Shown here piece by piece: positions 26,992-36,601 of a stretch of DNA of 64,000 nucleotides. The notes beneath the pieces are model-generated. The model saw nothing but the letters and a program-made list of their open reading frames with translations, was not told where the DNA came from and made no database searches. The position numbers were made by a program, and so were the translations under genes. Each line of letters starts with the position of its first letter. Within the stretch, counting starts at the first letter, position 1. This DNA is from Peptoanaerobacter stomatis (GTDB lineage Bacteria; Bacillota; Clostridia; Peptostreptococcales; Filifactoraceae), in contig NZ_JH815226.1 of the NCBI RefSeq assembly GCF_000238095.2, positions 241,255 to 305,254 on the forward strand, written 5' to 3'.

Positions 26992-28347
26992 CTATAACAA
27001 CATATCATCAATGTCTGTAAAATCGCTATTTTTAGTAACAACAAGCACTTTATCATCTTTCATAAGAACATCTTTACCTGTTGGAAAAAATACTTCTCCC
27101 TGCCTTAAAATAAAAGCTATTACTGTATTAGGTTTAATATTCAGACTTTCCAAAGGTATATCTACCGCTTTAGAATTACCGCTAATTTTAAATTGTAATG
27201 CCTCTACTTCGTGATTTGCAAGTGTATATAACTGCTCAACGTTTGAGCCGGAAGCATTATATCTTGATCTTACTGAACGTATTATTTTATCAGCTATTAT
27301 CCTCTTAGGTGTAATTATGGATTTTATTTGCTCCACATTTATTACTTTCAATATTGATAATCTGTTCATCTTCGTGATAGTCTTACGAACTCCTTTTTTA
27401 GAAGCATACATAGATATAAGAGCATTTTCTTCATCTATACCGGTTAGAGTTATACAAGTGTCGTAAGTTCCTACCGTCATCTCATCTAAAAAGTCCTGAT
27501 CAGTTCCGTCACCGTTTATTATAGAAACGTCATTGTATTCTTCGCTCAATTTTTTTGCTATATCATATTTTATTTCTATAACTTTTATATCGGTCATCAA
27601 TCTTTTAAGAAGCGGAATAAGATAGCTCGACAGCTTTCCTCCGCCTACAATCAATGCAGATTTTAGAGGTTTTTCTCTCAAAAAGCCTACAGATGAATAA
27701 AACTTCTGCATATTGTTGGAAGTCCCTGTAACATGTATTATATCATCAGGAAGTATCAGGCTTTCACCGTTAGGTATGAACACATCTATACCTCTTTGTA
27801 TTATACATACTATTACATCGAATTTTTTTCTGAAATCTTTCAAATACATATTTGCTATTGCGGAGTTTTCTTCCACAAAAACACCAACCATACTGACTTT
27901 ATTGTTCATAAAATTTTCTATATTTGTAGCATATGCATACTTTACCATTCTATATATAGAATATGACGCCTCAAAATCAGGATTGATTATCTGCGATATA
28001 CCAAGAGAATCTCTTACAAAATCCATATGAGCAGAATATTCTCTTTCTCTCACTCTCGCTATTGTATATTTTGCACCGAGTTTTTTAGCCATTATACAGG
28101 CAATTATATTCGTTTCGTCTTTTTGGGACACCGCAATAAAAAAATCGCTATGCTCTACGCCTGCTTCCTTTAATATATCTATACTTATACCGGAGCCGCA
28201 TATTCCTTGTATATCAAACTTGGATATGAGTTTATCAAGTACTCTCTCATTTTTTTCAATCAGTGTCAAATCGTAGCTTTCTTCCGTAGAAAGCTCCTTA
28301 CACAAAATCTCTCCTACTTTTCCTCCACCCACTACTACAATATTCAT
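26992..28347 (-). CDS. trkA: Trk potassium channel regulatory protein, NAD(H)-binding
   Basis: A 451-residue peripheral subunit with two RCK units: NIVVVGGGKVGEILCKEL at the start and SALIVGGGKLSSYLIPLL near 228, each a Rossmann GxGxxG, each followed by a TrkA-C domain (for example EVEALQFKISGNSKAVD). It gates the TrkH partner in response to nucleotides. The start was moved from 28401 to 28347, where GAGGGAG is 11 nt upstream and the Rossmann strand begins directly after Met. Upstream of and co-transcribed with trkH. Confidence 0.94.
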   Translation of the reverse strand: MNIVVVGGGKVGEILCKELSTEESYDLTLIEKNERVLDKLISKFDIQGICGSGISIDILKEAGVEHSDFFIAVSQKDETNIIACIMAKKLGAKYTIARVREREYSAHMDFVRDSLGISQIINPDFEASYSIYRMVKYAYATNIENFMNNKVSMVGVFVEENSAIANMYLKDFRKKFDVIVCIIQRGIDVFIPNGESLILPDDIIHVTGTSNNMQKFYSSVGFLREKPLKSALIVGGGKLSSYLIPLLKRLMTDIKVIEIKYDIAKKLSEEYNDVSIINGDGTDQDFLDEMTVGTYDTCITLTGIDEENALISMYASKKGVRKTITKMNRLSILKVINVEQIKSIITPKRIIADKIIRSVRSRYNASGSNVEQLYTLANHEVEALQFKISGNSKAVDIPLESLNIKPNTVIAFILRQGEVFFPTGKDVLMKDDKVLVVTKNSDFTDIDDMLL

Positions 28348-28677
28348 AAAATAATTTGCTCCCTCTATCACAAACCTTATATCAATTTTGAAAATAATCA
28401 TTTATTACAATTTATTTGCATATAGCTTATGTTTTGCAGTGAATCACCTATCCATATTATTGCAAAAAACATTTAGTGTCAACAATAATTGCTTATATTT
28501 TTATAGAAAAATCAAATATTTAACCTATTGAGCATCATTTAATAAAAAGCACATAAAAATCTGAAATAATGGATAGATAAAAAATCATTCACAAATCATA
28601 TTTTCTAAAAAACTTATATAAAACAAAAATATAATGATTTCGGCATATGCCTTATAAAAATCTAATCATTGAGATTT

Positions 28678-29802
28678 TCAGCAAATAAGAATCAGCGCTC
28701 TGTTTAAAATGCTTTTTTCTAAATCTGCTCTTTTATCTACATCTTTTACAGAAGTGATTTCAAGCACCTTTGAATCTCCTACAACTCTCCTGATCATCTC
28801 TGTTCCAGCATACCTTAGCGAATCTGAAATGGTTCTGTCTACATAGTTTCGTATAAACTCGTCATTGTAAATAGGTAATCGTATGAGAGATCTCAATTTT
28901 TTCTCCATTTTTTTCTTAATAAAGACAATAATATTATAAATTGTTCTTTGAAGATACTCATACATCTGCTTATTATTACTCACGATTTCATTGTAATACA
29001 TTGCAAAATACAAATTCCCAATCACATTGCCTATATCATAAGCCATAGGTCCATAAAATGCAAATTCAGAATCTATTATTTTAATACCGCCCTCATTTAT
29101 AAATATAGAGCCTGTGTGCAAATCTCCATGTATTAAAGCTTGAGCATTATTCATAAAATTATTTCTCATTATTGCCACTTTGAAATGAAGTCTTTCATTA
29201 TCATAGATATTTTTTTGAACAAAATCCCTATTTTTCTCCAAAATAACATTTCTGTTTTTATAATCATAATACGGCTCTGTAAACACTAAATCTTCACTTA
29301 TATCACACATTTCAATATTTATAAATTTTTGTACATCCTTCTTTTTTTCTTCCGATTTCATTATCAAATCCGTAGTAGGTACGAGCGTATCCACCAAAAA
29401 ATCTGTTATCTGATTTGCAAAATCCGGAAAAATCTTGCCGTTTAAAAGCTCTAATCTCATATTTTTATAAGATGATATATCTTCCATGGCTATAACGTGC
29501 ATAACATCATCATAAAAATAAATTTCAGGCACACCTTTGCTGTATGAAGATTGTATCTTCAACACTTCACTTTCTATGTATATACGGTTTATATCCAGCG
29601 GTCTTTTTGAACTTCTAAGCAAAACATCAGCCTGTTTTAGTACAACGCTCTTATTTTTTCCGATTATTTTGAAAACATAATTTATATTTCCATCTCCTAT
29701 TTCCTTGCAAACGAGTTTTTCATCTGCCCCGAAAAAATCAGACTTGTACCTTATATAATCTATTGCAGATTTATCATCAAGCAAAAAATGTTTATCATAC
29801 AT
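28678..29802 (-). CDS. mtnK: S-methyl-5-thioribose kinase
   Basis: A 374-residue aminoglycoside-phosphotransferase-fold kinase. An N-terminal EIGDGNINYVFKI loop and VVLKQADVLLR (ATP-binding Lys) precede the Brenner-type loop LIHGDLHTGSIFINEGGIKIIDSEFAFYGPMAYDIGN (about 226-262). The DSEFAFYGPMAYDIGN form is characteristic of MtnK. It phosphorylates methylthioribose in the methionine salvage route. No mtnA or other salvage genes adjoin it. Divergent from the YtrA-type regulator gene. The 330-bp region upstream contains that regulator's promoter and operator. Confidence 0.88.
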   Translation of the reverse strand: MYDKHFLLDDKSAIDYIRYKSDFFGADEKLVCKEIGDGNINYVFKIIGKNKSVVLKQADVLLRSSKRPLDINRIYIESEVLKIQSSYSKGVPEIYFYDDVMHVIAMEDISSYKNMRLELLNGKIFPDFANQITDFLVDTLVPTTDLIMKSEEKKKDVQKFINIEMCDISEDLVFTEPYYDYKNRNVILEKNRDFVQKNIYDNERLHFKVAIMRNNFMNNAQALIHGDLHTGSIFINEGGIKIIDSEFAFYGPMAYDIGNVIGNLYFAMYYNEIVSNNKQMYEYLQRTIYNIIVFIKKKMEKKLRSLIRLPIYNDEFIRNYVDRTISDSLRYAGTEMIRRVVGDSKVLEITSVKDVDKRADLEKSILNRALILIC

Positions 29803-30008
29803 AAATTTTTACCTTCCATAGTTAAATTGTAGTAAACTTAAAATATTGAATATATATCTTTATTAATCACTTGCTTTACTTCTTATAACTATATCGTCTT
29901 TATCGTACCGCTTCAAATATTTTTTAATATCATACTCTACATACTACAATTTATTAGATAAAATTTCAATATAAAAAGTAAATATTTCAAATAATTTTCT
30001 TTATTATA

Positions 30009-30037
30009 TTGACAAAAAATAAAATTAAGTATATAGT
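30009..30037 (+). promoter_or_regulatory. Promoter of the GntR/ABC operon
   Basis: TTGACA (30009-30014), 17-nt spacer, TATAGT (30032-30037): a near-consensus vegetative promoter about 95 bp before the regulator start. Confidence 0.8.
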
Positions 30038-30059
30038 GTTTATATAGAATATATACACT
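30035..30059 (+). promoter_or_regulatory. YtrA-type operator
   Basis: AGTGTT-N13-TACACT overlapping the -10 box. It differs by one base from the dyad AGTGTA-N13-TACACT known for Bacillus subtilis YtrA. The gene just downstream encodes a YtrA-like GntR protein, so autorepression is the natural reading. Confidence 0.78.
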
Positions 30060-30131
30060 AAGCATTTTAAAAATTTATATTTAATTTTATAATATACATT
30101 AAGCACATATATTTGAAAGGAGTTGAAAATA

Positions 30132-30497
30132 TTGAATATCAAAATATCCATTTCAGATACCACCCCTATCTATGAACAGCTCAAAAATCAGATAAAAAAA
30201 GCAATCTTTTTAGGGGAATTGAAATCCGGCGATATGTTGCCGTCAATAAGACAGTTAGCAAAGACTTTAAAAATATCAGTTATAACTACCAAACGTGCAT
30301 ATGATGATTTGGAAGCTGAAAATTTTATAATATCCAAGCAGGGCAAAGGAAGTTATGTAAGTGAACAAAGCATAGAGTTCATAAAAGAAAAAAGAAAAAC
30401 ATTGATAGAAGAAAAAATTACAGAACTTATAAATTTGTGCAAGACCTATTCTATAGAAAAAAGCGAGCTTATGTATATGATTGATTTATTATTTTAA
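30132..30497 (+). CDS. GntR family transcriptional regulator, YtrA subfamily
   Basis: A 121-residue repressor. A winged-helix GntR domain spans residues 1-70: ISISDTTPIYEQLKNQIKKAI, LKSGDMLPSIRQLAKTLKISVITTKRAYDDLEAENFI, SKQGKGSYV. A short helical tail follows instead of a ligand domain, as in YtrA proteins. The start was taken as TTG at 30132, 9 nt after AAAGGAG; the TTG at 30123 touches the ribosome site. An operator of YtrA type overlaps the promoter. It leads an operon with ABC transporter genes, the standard arrangement for this subfamily, where targets are often induced by cell-wall-active agents. Confidence 0.92.
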   Translation: MNIKISISDTTPIYEQLKNQIKKAIFLGELKSGDMLPSIRQLAKTLKISVITTKRAYDDLEAENFIISKQGKGSYVSEQSIEFIKEKRKTLIEEKITELINLCKTYSIEKSELMYMIDLLF

Positions 30498-30670
30498 CAA
30501 CTTATAAGAAAACTATATGATTTGATATTATGAAAATCATCCTTCTTTTATAAATTATTATACAGCATTTCAAATTATATCAAAAATTTATAAATTAAAT
30601 AAGTTGGATTACAAAGATTATCTACTTATTTTTTAAACATAATAAAATAAGTTCAGAAAGGAAGATATAT

Positions 30671-31525
30671 ATGGAAAATATTATAGAAGTATCAAATTTA
30701 TCTAAAAAAATATCACCAAAATTTGAAATGAATAATTTATCATTTAATATAAAACCGGGATACGTTACAGGTCTTATAGGTTCAAACGGTTCAGGAAAAA
30801 CCACTCTTATAAAACTTATAATGGGACTTTACCTGAAAGATTGCGGAAACATAAAAATTTTTGATAAAGAATTTGAAAAATATGAAACCCAAATTAAACA
30901 AAATATAGGATATGTGTCTGATTCTCCAAGCTATGTAGACAAACTTTCACTCAAAAAAAATGCCGAGCTTATAAAAATGTTCTACCCTAAATGGAATGAT
31001 GACAAATTCAACTCATATATGGAAATATTTTCGCTTGATGAAGCTCAAGATTTTGTCGACTTGTCAAAAGGTATGAAAATGAAATATTCTCTTGCAATAG
31101 CATTATCTCACGAACCTGATCTGCTCATATTGGACGAGCCTACTGCCGGAATAGACCCTATATTCAGACGTGAGATGCTTGATATGTTATATGATTTTGT
31201 ATCAGATAATAAAAAATCTGTATTATTTTCTACTCATATAACAAGCGATTTGGATAAAATAGCAGATTATCTTATACTTATAGATAACGGAAAAATAGTT
31301 TTAAATGGAGTAAAAGACGAATTACTTGCACAATTTTATGTTGTAAAAGGAGATAAGCCGTATTTTACTGAAGATTTAAAATCAAAAGCAATATCACATA
31401 CACAAAACTTGGAGGGTTTCGAGGCACTTATAACAAAAGACAGCTTGTCACTAACAGATAAAATATCCTACGATAAACCTGTCATAGAAGATTTGATATA
31501 TTTCTTCAACAAAAAATCCAGATGA
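30671..31525 (+). CDS. ABC transporter ATP-binding protein
   Basis: A 284-residue nucleotide-binding subunit. Walker A is GSNGSGKTT (about 37-45). The signature region is VDLSKGMKMKYSLAIAL, where LSKGM replaces the usual LSGGQ, typical of ABC-2 exporters of the YtrB/bacitracin class. Walker B is LLILDEPTAGIDP, and the switch His is in FSTHIT. GAAAGGAAG precedes the ATG. It is followed after 64 bp by a permease gene, so it should energise that exporter. Substrate unknown. Confidence 0.93.
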   Translation: MENIIEVSNLSKKISPKFEMNNLSFNIKPGYVTGLIGSNGSGKTTLIKLIMGLYLKDCGNIKIFDKEFEKYETQIKQNIGYVSDSPSYVDKLSLKKNAELIKMFYPKWNDDKFNSYMEIFSLDEAQDFVDLSKGMKMKYSLAIALSHEPDLLILDEPTAGIDPIFRREMLDMLYDFVSDNKKSVLFSTHITSDLDKIADYLILIDNGKIVLNGVKDELLAQFYVVKGDKPYFTEDLKSKAISHTQNLEGFEALITKDSLSLTDKISYDKPVIEDLIYFFNKKSR

Positions 31526-31589
31526 TTTTGCTATTAAAATCCAAAAATTGATTTAATCTATTCACGATGATAAAAAGGAGTGAAGTATT

Positions 31590-32222
31590 ATGATAAAACT
31601 ATTGATTAAACGAAATTTAAAATATTCTTTTGGAAATTTCTCTGTAATCATTTATATATTAATGATACTTGCTATTATAAGTTTCGGCATCTTATCTCAT
31701 AATAGAAGTTATGATGAAATCAAAAGATCTTTTATTATTTTCTCAATCGTAGCATCTATATCCACAATATCAGAAATAAACATAGATTATCTAAGCGATA
31801 ATCTCTCAGCTAATAATATATTTTCAGTTTATCCTGTTACAAGAAGAGATTATATCTTATCATCATATATCTTGACTGTGATATATACATTTATAAAATT
31901 GATTTTCGGCGTAGTATTTTTTACCATTATATATTATAAATTGATAAATGAAATGCTCACAGCAGAATATGCCTTATTCTTGTTAAATATATTTATTGTT
32001 ATATTGATTACAACAACTGCAGGCTTGTTCTTCACACACACTATTACACCGAAATCTACAGTCGGATTTGTATTCTCAGCAATTATGTTTGCATTTTTTA
32101 TAAATGCATATATGGAAGTTTATAATAGCAAACTAACTATTGTAGCAGCAATAATGCTAATCTTAACATATTATTTCTGCTATACATTGTCATTAAATGC
32201 TTATAAAAACACAGATTTCTAA
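31590..32222 (+). CDS. ABC-2 type permease, six-helix
   Basis: A 210-residue membrane protein with about six hydrophobic helices (SVIIYILMILAIISFGIL, IKLIFGVVFFTIIYY, ALFLLNIFIVILITTTAGLFF, VGFVFSAIMFAFFINAYM, IVAAIMLILTYYFCYTL). It matches the small ABC-2 permeases paired with YtrA-type operons. AAAAAGGAG lies before the ATG. Predicted membrane subunit for the ATPase at 30671. Confidence 0.82.
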   Translation: MIKLLIKRNLKYSFGNFSVIIYILMILAIISFGILSHNRSYDEIKRSFIIFSIVASISTISEINIDYLSDNLSANNIFSVYPVTRRDYILSSYILTVIYTFIKLIFGVVFFTIIYYKLINEMLTAEYALFLLNIFIVILITTTAGLFFTHTITPKSTVGFVFSAIMFAFFINAYMEVYNSKLTIVAAIMLILTYYFCYTLSLNAYKNTDF

Positions 32223-32482
32223 TTTTTGAATTAAAAATTACAGCAAATGACAAAATTATTTTCAATTAAAATTGTAAGATACATTTAATTTTGCATTTAA
32301 AAACAATTAAAGTAATCAAAGATGGTTTATTTATACTGCTTATTGATAAAATAATGTATAATTATTTCTTATAATTTTTAAAAATAAAAATATCTTTAAC
32401 TATAAATAAAAACATTAAAAGTTTAAACAAACGTCAAAACTAAAAAGCTCATAATTACCCAATGAAATGAGGAGGTAATCAT

Positions 32483-33151
32483 ATGGATAATCAAAATACA
32501 TCTAAAATCATAAAATACTATATAGACTCTCATAAAGACAGAATATATTTTATATTTGCCAGCAATCTTCTATTTCTGTTTTTTATAATAAATTTTAATA
32601 TGCATACTAACCATTCTTTCATACAATCTTTGATTTATATAGCTCCGGCATGGTTAACATTTATTCCGACAACTATGGACGTCAAAGAAATGCATAATTG
32701 TTTAGCCTATGGCTGTACAAGAAATGATATTGCAAGATCAACCTCGTTTATGACACTAAAATTTTCTGCAATATTATTTATAGAATTTATAGCAACTTAT
32801 TTTACTATGGCATTTTTAGCTCTTTCCAATAAATCTGACATTATTAATATATTTTTATCAAATCTGAGTGCCTTTATAAAGATGACATCTATACCTATTT
32901 TGATATTAGTAGCTGTAAATATACTGTCAACAATTAGAAAAAAAGATTCAAAAATAAAGGAAAAAAGATCAAAAATAATTTTTAATATAATATGGTATGT
33001 TGTTATATTTTTTCCTATAATACTAAAACCGATACTTTATAAATATTATATACAAAATCTCAATTTGTTAAGCTCTATAATATTATATGTTGTAAGCATA
33101 TTTTTGACATATAAAACAAATGATTATATTGTAGGAAAGATTGATTTTTAG
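32483..33151 (+). CDS. Second ABC-2-like membrane protein
   Basis: A 222-residue integral membrane protein with about six helices. The central YGCTRNDIARSTSFMTLKFSAILF resembles the cytoplasmic loop of ABC-2 permeases (G.sR.di...). GAGGAGG is 7 nt from the ATG. A 260-bp AT-rich spacer (32223-32482, no gene or clear promoter seen) separates it from the first permease gene. It probably belongs to the same exporter, making a two-permease complex; that is inferred from position and topology only. Confidence 0.7.
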   Translation: MDNQNTSKIIKYYIDSHKDRIYFIFASNLLFLFFIINFNMHTNHSFIQSLIYIAPAWLTFIPTTMDVKEMHNCLAYGCTRNDIARSTSFMTLKFSAILFIEFIATYFTMAFLALSNKSDIINIFLSNLSAFIKMTSIPILILVAVNILSTIRKKDSKIKEKRSKIIFNIIWYVVIFFPIILKPILYKYYIQNLNLLSSIILYVVSIFLTYKTNDYIVGKIDF

Positions 33152-33163
33152 TATAAATTTTTT

Positions 33164-33205
33164 AAAAGGTGTATCTGAAATTTATAATTTTCAAATACAC
33201 CTTTT
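33164..33205. terminator. Bidirectional terminator
   Basis: AAAAGGTGTAT (33164-33174) pairs with ATACACCTTTT (33195-33205), with an inner TGAAA/TTTCA pairing and T/A runs at both sides. It separates the ABC operon from the convergent ATPase gene. Confidence 0.88.
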
Positions 33206-33207
33206 TG

Positions 33208-34200
33208 TTATAATTCAATGTCGTCAAGATATTCTCCATACCTCAATGCTTTTCTCATATTTTTAAATTTTTCGTCATATACTTCCAACTTTTCGAGCAA
33301 GCTTTTTTCTTTTTCACTCGTTTTTATGATATTTTTTATGCCCCCGTTGTTTATAACTATCCTCATATCTGAAATTAGTGCCAATGTGGGATCGTGCGTA
33401 GCCATTAACACTATCTTATCTTTTGATACAAGAAGCTCTAAGGCTTTTTTTCTATCTATGCCGGCATTTTCTATCTCGTCTATTAAAACTATCGGTGATT
33501 TACTGAGTATTGCTGTATCGGCTATCATAAGTGCCCTTGATTGACCTCCGCTTAGTGAAGTTATATCCGTATCTTCTCTAAAACTTTCTCCTGCCAATTT
33601 ATTCGCTTCTTCTATTATCTTATCTACTGTTGAGTCTATATCTTCTATAAGTCTGCTTTGAGCGTGCAGTTGCAAAAATTCTTTCACTTTCAAATCCATT
33701 ACGAAGTTCATATTTTGTGACAACTGTGCAACTAATTTATTGTTGCTCGCATACCTCTTTTTGATATCCGGCACTTCTCCATTTATCAAAACTTGTCTTT
33801 TTGTAGGTGTATCTTTTTGTGCCATCCATTCTATATCTTGCAATAATCTTGATTTTCCTGAGCCTGTAGGTCCGACTATTGCGATTATCTGTGATTTTTT
33901 TATTTCCAATGCTTCAAAGTTTTCTTTTTCTCCGGATTTATTAAAGCCGGCTATCAAAGTAAGTGAATTTATATCACCATCTTCACTTATACCTAAAAAC
34001 TCTTTCATCGTTTTAATATAATTTTCCAATTCCAAAAGTATATTTTCTTTTGTTGTGGCTTTGTCTTCAAAATATTCTTCATTAAATCCGTCAAGATATT
34101 GCTCAAAAGTTTCTTCTTTGTGATTTTTTATATCATATCCGTTTTCTGAAAAAAAACTTTCTAAAAATGGATATTTTTTTATCAATTCTTTTATTTTCAT
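33208..34200 (-). CDS. Soluble ABC-type ATPase with N-terminal helical domain
   Basis: A 330-residue cytosolic protein. Residues 1-70 form a small helical domain (KIKELIKKYPFLESFFSENGYDI...) resembling DUF1858. The ABC domain has Walker A GPTGSGKSRLLQD (about 109-121), signature LSGGQSRALMIADTAIL, Walker B PIVLIDEIENAGIDRKKAL and the His switch MATHDP. The LIDEIEN version and the absence of any membrane partner differ from transport ATPases and recall accessory or repair-type ABC proteins. The start was moved to 34200, because GGAG is 7 nt from that ATG. The GTPase gene ends 18 bp upstream, so they are co-transcribed. I do not know the function. Confidence 0.8.
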   Translation of the reverse strand: MKIKELIKKYPFLESFFSENGYDIKNHKEETFEQYLDGFNEEYFEDKATTKENILLELENYIKTMKEFLGISEDGDINSLTLIAGFNKSGEKENFEALEIKKSQIIAIVGPTGSGKSRLLQDIEWMAQKDTPTKRQVLINGEVPDIKKRYASNNKLVAQLSQNMNFVMDLKVKEFLQLHAQSRLIEDIDSTVDKIIEEANKLAGESFREDTDITSLSGGQSRALMIADTAILSKSPIVLIDEIENAGIDRKKALELLVSKDKIVLMATHDPTLALISDMRIVINNGGIKNIIKTSEKEKSLLEKLEVYDEKFKNMRKALRYGEYLDDIEL

Positions 34201-34218
34201 ACTCATTCTCCAAAATTT

Positions 34219-34908
34219 TTATTCCATACTCATTTTTCTTATATTGCCTTTTTGATAATCTTCTCCTATTCTCGTTTCGCCCAAACAATATGAGCATAGT
34301 GCTGTCGGCATAGGAAATCTCAACTTCATAGATTTAACAGTGTCTATATTCTTATCTTCACTGTATAAAAGTGTGCTCAGTTCATATGCTCCTTGTCCTG
34401 TAAGTCCGTTTACATTCATAGTTACAGCTGTCGGATTGACAAAGCTTACTCTTGATAAAAAAACTTCTCTTTCTGCTTGTGATACTATATCCGATTTTGT
34501 TACTACCACTATATCCGCCATTTTTAGCATAGGTCCTATTTTTTTAGGTGTGTTTATGCCTGAAAGATTATCTATTACGCATACACCGAGTATATTTTGT
34601 ATATATGGCGAGCATCTGTTACATAGTCCTGCAGATTCTGTAATCAACACATCAAGTTTATTATCTATACCCCATTTCACTACCTGCTCTATATTCGATA
34701 CAAAGAAATGGTCCGGACATAAACCTCCGGATAGTCCCTTTCTTACAGGAATACCTGCTTTTTCATACAATACATCATCATCTGTGTACAGACAATCAAA
34801 TTTTACTACACCTGCATTGATGTTCCTGCTTTTTAATGCTTCACAGGCTTTCAAAATCACACTTGTCTTACCTGATGACGGCGGTCCTGAAAAAATTACT
34901 AAGTTCAT
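34219..34908 (-). CDS. G3E-type GTPase (HypB/UreG/CobW-like)
   Basis: A 229-residue SIMIBI GTPase with Walker A FSGPPSSGKTSVI (about 5-17) and FDCLYTDDDVLYEKAGIPV. A LITESAGLCNRCSPYIQ switch follows, then the guanine motif VVTKSDIV (TKxD). The family inserts or delivers metals and cofactors (HypB nickel, UreG nickel, CobW/MeaB cobalamin). Two cysteine pairs, CNRC (about 96-99) and CSYC (about 206-209), could bind metal or a cluster. AGGAG is 6 nt before the ATG. It lies between the solute-binding-like gene and the soluble ABC ATPase. Client unknown. Confidence 0.85.
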   Translation of the reverse strand: MNLVIFSGPPSSGKTSVILKACEALKSRNINAGVVKFDCLYTDDDVLYEKAGIPVRKGLSGGLCPDHFFVSNIEQVVKWGIDNKLDVLITESAGLCNRCSPYIQNILGVCVIDNLSGINTPKKIGPMLKMADIVVVTKSDIVSQAEREVFLSRVSFVNPTAVTMNVNGLTGQGAYELSTLLYSEDKNIDTVKSMKLRFPMPTALCSYCLGETRIGEDYQKGNIRKMSME

Positions 34909-35168
34909 ATTTACTCCTAATTTTAAATCCTATTTTTAAAATCATTGATATAACATTTAATTAACTTTAATATTGATACTATTAATTAAGTAGATAATCA
35001 TAATACAATTTAATAGAACAATAGATATTATTTTTAAAAATTTATTATCTAAGTAAAAATATTATATATTTTATTCATTAATCAAAATAATATTAATATC
35101 CGTATAATACGCTCTATTATAATAATATAAATTATTTTTAAGAAAAATTTTACTATAAAAAAATTTTT

Positions 35169-36353
35169 TTAATTTGTAAATAAATCTGTAAATTTAGCTA
35201 TTAAGTTTTCTATATCATTATTGTAGATAAAATCCCAACCTACCCACATATATGTTTTATCATCACTTAAATGATTGTCCACGTCTTTGTTTGTAGACGG
35301 AAAATTACCGTTGAAAGAAAAAATATCTCCTATGGCTTTTGAATTTAAAAATTCGGTTACAGCTTTTACATTCTCTCTTTTTGACTTACTTATCATAAAT
35401 ATCGGACTTATTATTGCGCCATCGCTCGGCCACACAGCTTTTAAACTTTTATCTTGTATCATAGTAGTAAAAAAATAAGGTGAAATACTTACTATAGCTT
35501 CATTTTTATTAGCTTTTACCATTTGTGACGGATGCAGATTTTGGTGATAAGAGCGTCTTAATTTTTTTATACCCTCCATACCGAATTTTGCGTATACTGT
35601 GAGTACAATAGCATTGAATAAATCTAAGTCCATAAACGGTATGCTAACTTTTCCTGCAAATTCCTCACTCAACAAATCCTCCCAAGAAGTCGGCAGTTTT
35701 CTTCCATCAAGTAATGCAGTATTCACAATAAATATAGCAGGCACTATGCCCATTATATGATAATTGTTCTTAGGGTCTTTCAAATCTATATCTCTTGTTA
35801 TAAACTCTTTATTTATTTCATAATCCTCAGATGAGTATATTCCCTTGTCTATAAGACTTCTTACTCTTTCTCCGAAGAAAAACTCAAATCCTGCCGAAGT
35901 TATTATATCAGGATATTTATTCTCATCTTCTGAATTTAAATCCGCTCTTATAGAATCTATACCGTTACTTGCAGGCTCTAAATCACAATATATGTCAAAT
36001 GCTCTTTTCTCTGATTTTATAAACTCATCTATCGTATCTGTAAGCGGAACTCTTATAGGGCAAGGCAAGACACCTTTTACAGCAACGTCATTGTTTTTAT
36101 CATAATTTTCAAATATTTTTGACTTGTCTGTGCTGAACTCGGCTTTACTTTGCAAAAATTGGTTCAAATTATCTTCAAATAAATCCCTGTTTATTCCTTT
36201 TGCATTTAATGCTGTAGTTAATGTAATCTGCTTTCCCATCATTTCAAGCATTTTTTCATTTGCCAAATTTTCAAATCCGTTGGCAATCAAAAACTCCAAT
36301 ATCCCAGGATTAGATTGCACTATATCATATATTTTATCATCAAAGTTTATCAT
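35169..36353 (-). CDS. Solute-binding-like protein without signal peptide, DUF1858-like N-domain
   Basis: A 394-residue protein. The N-terminus is not a signal peptide but a helical domain (FDDKIYDIVQSNPGILEFLIANGFENLAN...MMGKQITLTTALNAKGI), close to DUF1858. From about residue 95 it reads like an iron/thiamine-class ABC substrate-binding protein: PDIITSAGFEFFFG, GIVPAIFIVNTALLDGRKLPTSWEDLLSEEFAGKVSIPF, AVWPSDGAIISPIFMISK. The start at 36353 has GGAGG 6 nt upstream; the ATG at 36365 lies inside that site. With no export signal it should stay in the cytosol, which is odd for this fold. A 260-bp AT-rich gap without a gene separates it from the GTPase gene. Confidence 0.8.
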   Translation of the reverse strand: MINFDDKIYDIVQSNPGILEFLIANGFENLANEKMLEMMGKQITLTTALNAKGINRDLFEDNLNQFLQSKAEFSTDKSKIFENYDKNNDVAVKGVLPCPIRVPLTDTIDEFIKSEKRAFDIYCDLEPASNGIDSIRADLNSEDENKYPDIITSAGFEFFFGERVRSLIDKGIYSSEDYEINKEFITRDIDLKDPKNNYHIMGIVPAIFIVNTALLDGRKLPTSWEDLLSEEFAGKVSIPFMDLDLFNAIVLTVYAKFGMEGIKKLRRSYHQNLHPSQMVKANKNEAIVSISPYFFTTMIQDKSLKAVWPSDGAIISPIFMISKSKRENVKAVTEFLNSKAIGDIFSFNGNFPSTNKDVDNHLSDDKTYMWVGWDFIYNNDIENLIAKFTDLFTN

Positions 36354-36601
36354 CTTAGCCTCCATAAAAACTTAGTTTTTATCTATAAATTCTATTTAAA
36401 TTAAGATATACTCAAAATTTTTGCCGACATAATTGCCAATACTTTTATAAATTTCTGCTTCGTGTATATTTGTAAAAAACTTATAATAGCAAAATATATT
36501 TGAGTTATTATTTATAACAGAATGATTAATTTATAAACGTTTCCTATATATTATTATACTTCTATTCAAAATATAATCAGTAATATATATTACATTTTAC
36601 A

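Noticed and set aside
34219..34908. Urease or hydrogenase accessory gene (ureG/hypB) as a firm name
   Set aside because: The GTPase class fits, but no urease or hydrogenase genes are near and the cysteine pattern differs, so no gene symbol is given.
35169..36353. Ordinary iron ABC importer
   Set aside because: No signal peptide, no permease gene, and the ATPase is not of importer type.
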